Source: Sphingomonas koreensis (GTDB lineage: Bacteria; Pseudomonadota; Alphaproteobacteria; Sphingomonadales; Sphingomonadaceae). From it: a DNA stretch of 64,000 nucleotides. The notes under the pieces were generated by a model, which searched no databases, was not told where the DNA came from, and was given only the letters and a program-made list of their open reading frames with translations. Each line of letters begins with the position of its first letter. The stretch's first letter is position 1. Positions 63,559 to 64,000 of the stretch are shown here, in pieces. The stretch is taken from positions 3,284,501 through 3,348,500 of the forward strand of contig NZ_PGEN01000001.1 in assembly GCF_002797435.1 (NCBI RefSeq). The letters run 5' to 3'. The translations under genes and the position numbers were made by a program.

Positions 63559-64000
63559 TGCGCCTGTCATTCGGAGCCATTTTCGCCGACGCGGCTGCGA
63601 TCTGGCGTGCGGATCGCGAACTGCTGATCGCGCTCAGCGCGTTCTTCTTCGTACTGCCGGCGCTGGCGATGATGCTTTTCATGCCGGTCCCTACGCCGCC
63701 GGCGGAGGGCGAGCGTCTCGCGGGGCAGGCGCTGATCGGCTATATCACCGACAATCTGCACTGGATCGCAATTCAGCGCGTCGCCGAACTCTTCGGCGTG
63801 GCGAGCCTGTTCGTCCTCTGCCTCGATCCGGAGCGGCCGACCCTGGCCGGAGCGATGCGCTCGGCGTTGCCGCTGTTCCCGATGTTCGTGGTGCTGGCAG
63901 TGTTCGTCGCGATCCTCACCTGGGGCGGGCTGATGCTGTTCCTGCTTCCGGGCTTTTACGTGATGGGACGCGCCTTCGTCGCGGGGGCCGCTATGGTCGC
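63558..64000 (+). CDS. Partial multi-pass membrane protein, paralogue-like neighbour
   Basis: 147 codons before the right edge. MRLSFGAIFADAAAIWRADR, ELLIALSAFFFVLPALAMML, ERPTLAGAMRSALPLFPMFV and LPGFYVMGRAFVAG. Overall layout is like the preceding protein (cytoplasmic start, early helix, conserved R-x-F-x-x-x basic turn near LLPGFYVMGR). Translationally coupled to it (TAATG). Confidence 0.75.
   Translation, partial: MRLSFGAIFADAAAIWRADRELLIALSAFFFVLPALAMMLFMPVPTPPAEGERLAGQALIGYITDNLHWIAIQRVAELFGVASLFVLCLDPERPTLAGAMRSALPLFPMFVVLAVFVAILTWGGLMLFLLPGFYVMGRAFVAGAAMV

Overview
The window is a GC-rich chromosomal segment of an alphaproteobacterium, most likely a Sphingomonas-type member of the Sphingomonadaceae. 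Evidence: an F0-only ATP synthase operon with paired b' and b subunits, a GcrA-type cell-cycle regulator, the ybgC-tolQRAB-pal order, secreted Tyr/Arg-rich proteins typical of sphingomonads, and a B3 metallo-beta-lactamase with Glu at the first zinc-ligand position, a variant known from Sphingobium. I see no insertion sequence, phage, integrase, CRISPR array, tRNA or rRNA. It reads as ordinary core chromosome with a few accessory islets, and no stretch above 300 bases lacks a gene.

Layout. 1-2.2 kb: end of a DMT permease gene, a B3-E-like metallo-beta-lactamase and a divergent AmpR-type regulator. 2.2-6.7 kb: ispG, then two paralogous membrane acyltransferases around a membrane-bound LytTR regulator. 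6.7-11 kb: PRC-barrel protein, S1/P1 nuclease, a tight minus-strand operon (SPFH protein, ribbon-helix-helix protein, zinc ribbon, 33-residue membrane peptide, small membrane protein), and a Tat-exported serine hydrolase behind a 19-bp palindrome. 11-15.4 kb: the Tol-Pal envelope-constriction operon. 15.4-25.5 kb: EVE protein, DUF3297 protein, PEP-mutase-like protein, a LytS/LytTR two-component pair, OsmC, gpmA, dienelactone hydrolase, an H1-like protein, purB and an EF-hand protein. 25.5-29 kb: radC and atpI-B-E-F'-F. 29-36.9 kb: CHASE3 hybrid kinase, outer-membrane barrel, exported hydrolases and an exported methyltransferase-like protein, uvrC. 37-44 kb: envelope sugar genes (deacetylase plus BioF2-type acyltransferase, GT2-GtrA, PMT-type transferase) interleaved with recO and leuB. 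44-50.4 kb: metZ-apaG-lysR-GNAT in a chain of 4-base overlaps, then a class A-like serine hydrolase and parE. 50.6-64 kb: outer-membrane barrel, stand-alone ComEC-like hydrolase, a frame-disrupted gcrA, ABC-2 permease, argD-argF, hslO, queC-queE, a lipoprotein, lipB and two tandem membrane proteins, the last cut by the window edge.

How they work together. The best-integrated sets are Tol-Pal, ATP synthase F0, argD-argF (arginine), metZ (methionine), queC-queE (queuosine precursor) and the LytS/LytTR pair. Two genes (ybgC and gcrA) each appear to lack one base in a G/C run, so real mutation and a consensus error both need considering. The least-explained parts are the SPFH/RHH/zinc-ribbon/micropeptide operon, the acyltransferase-LytTR-acyltransferase block, and the structured leaders of argD and argF.
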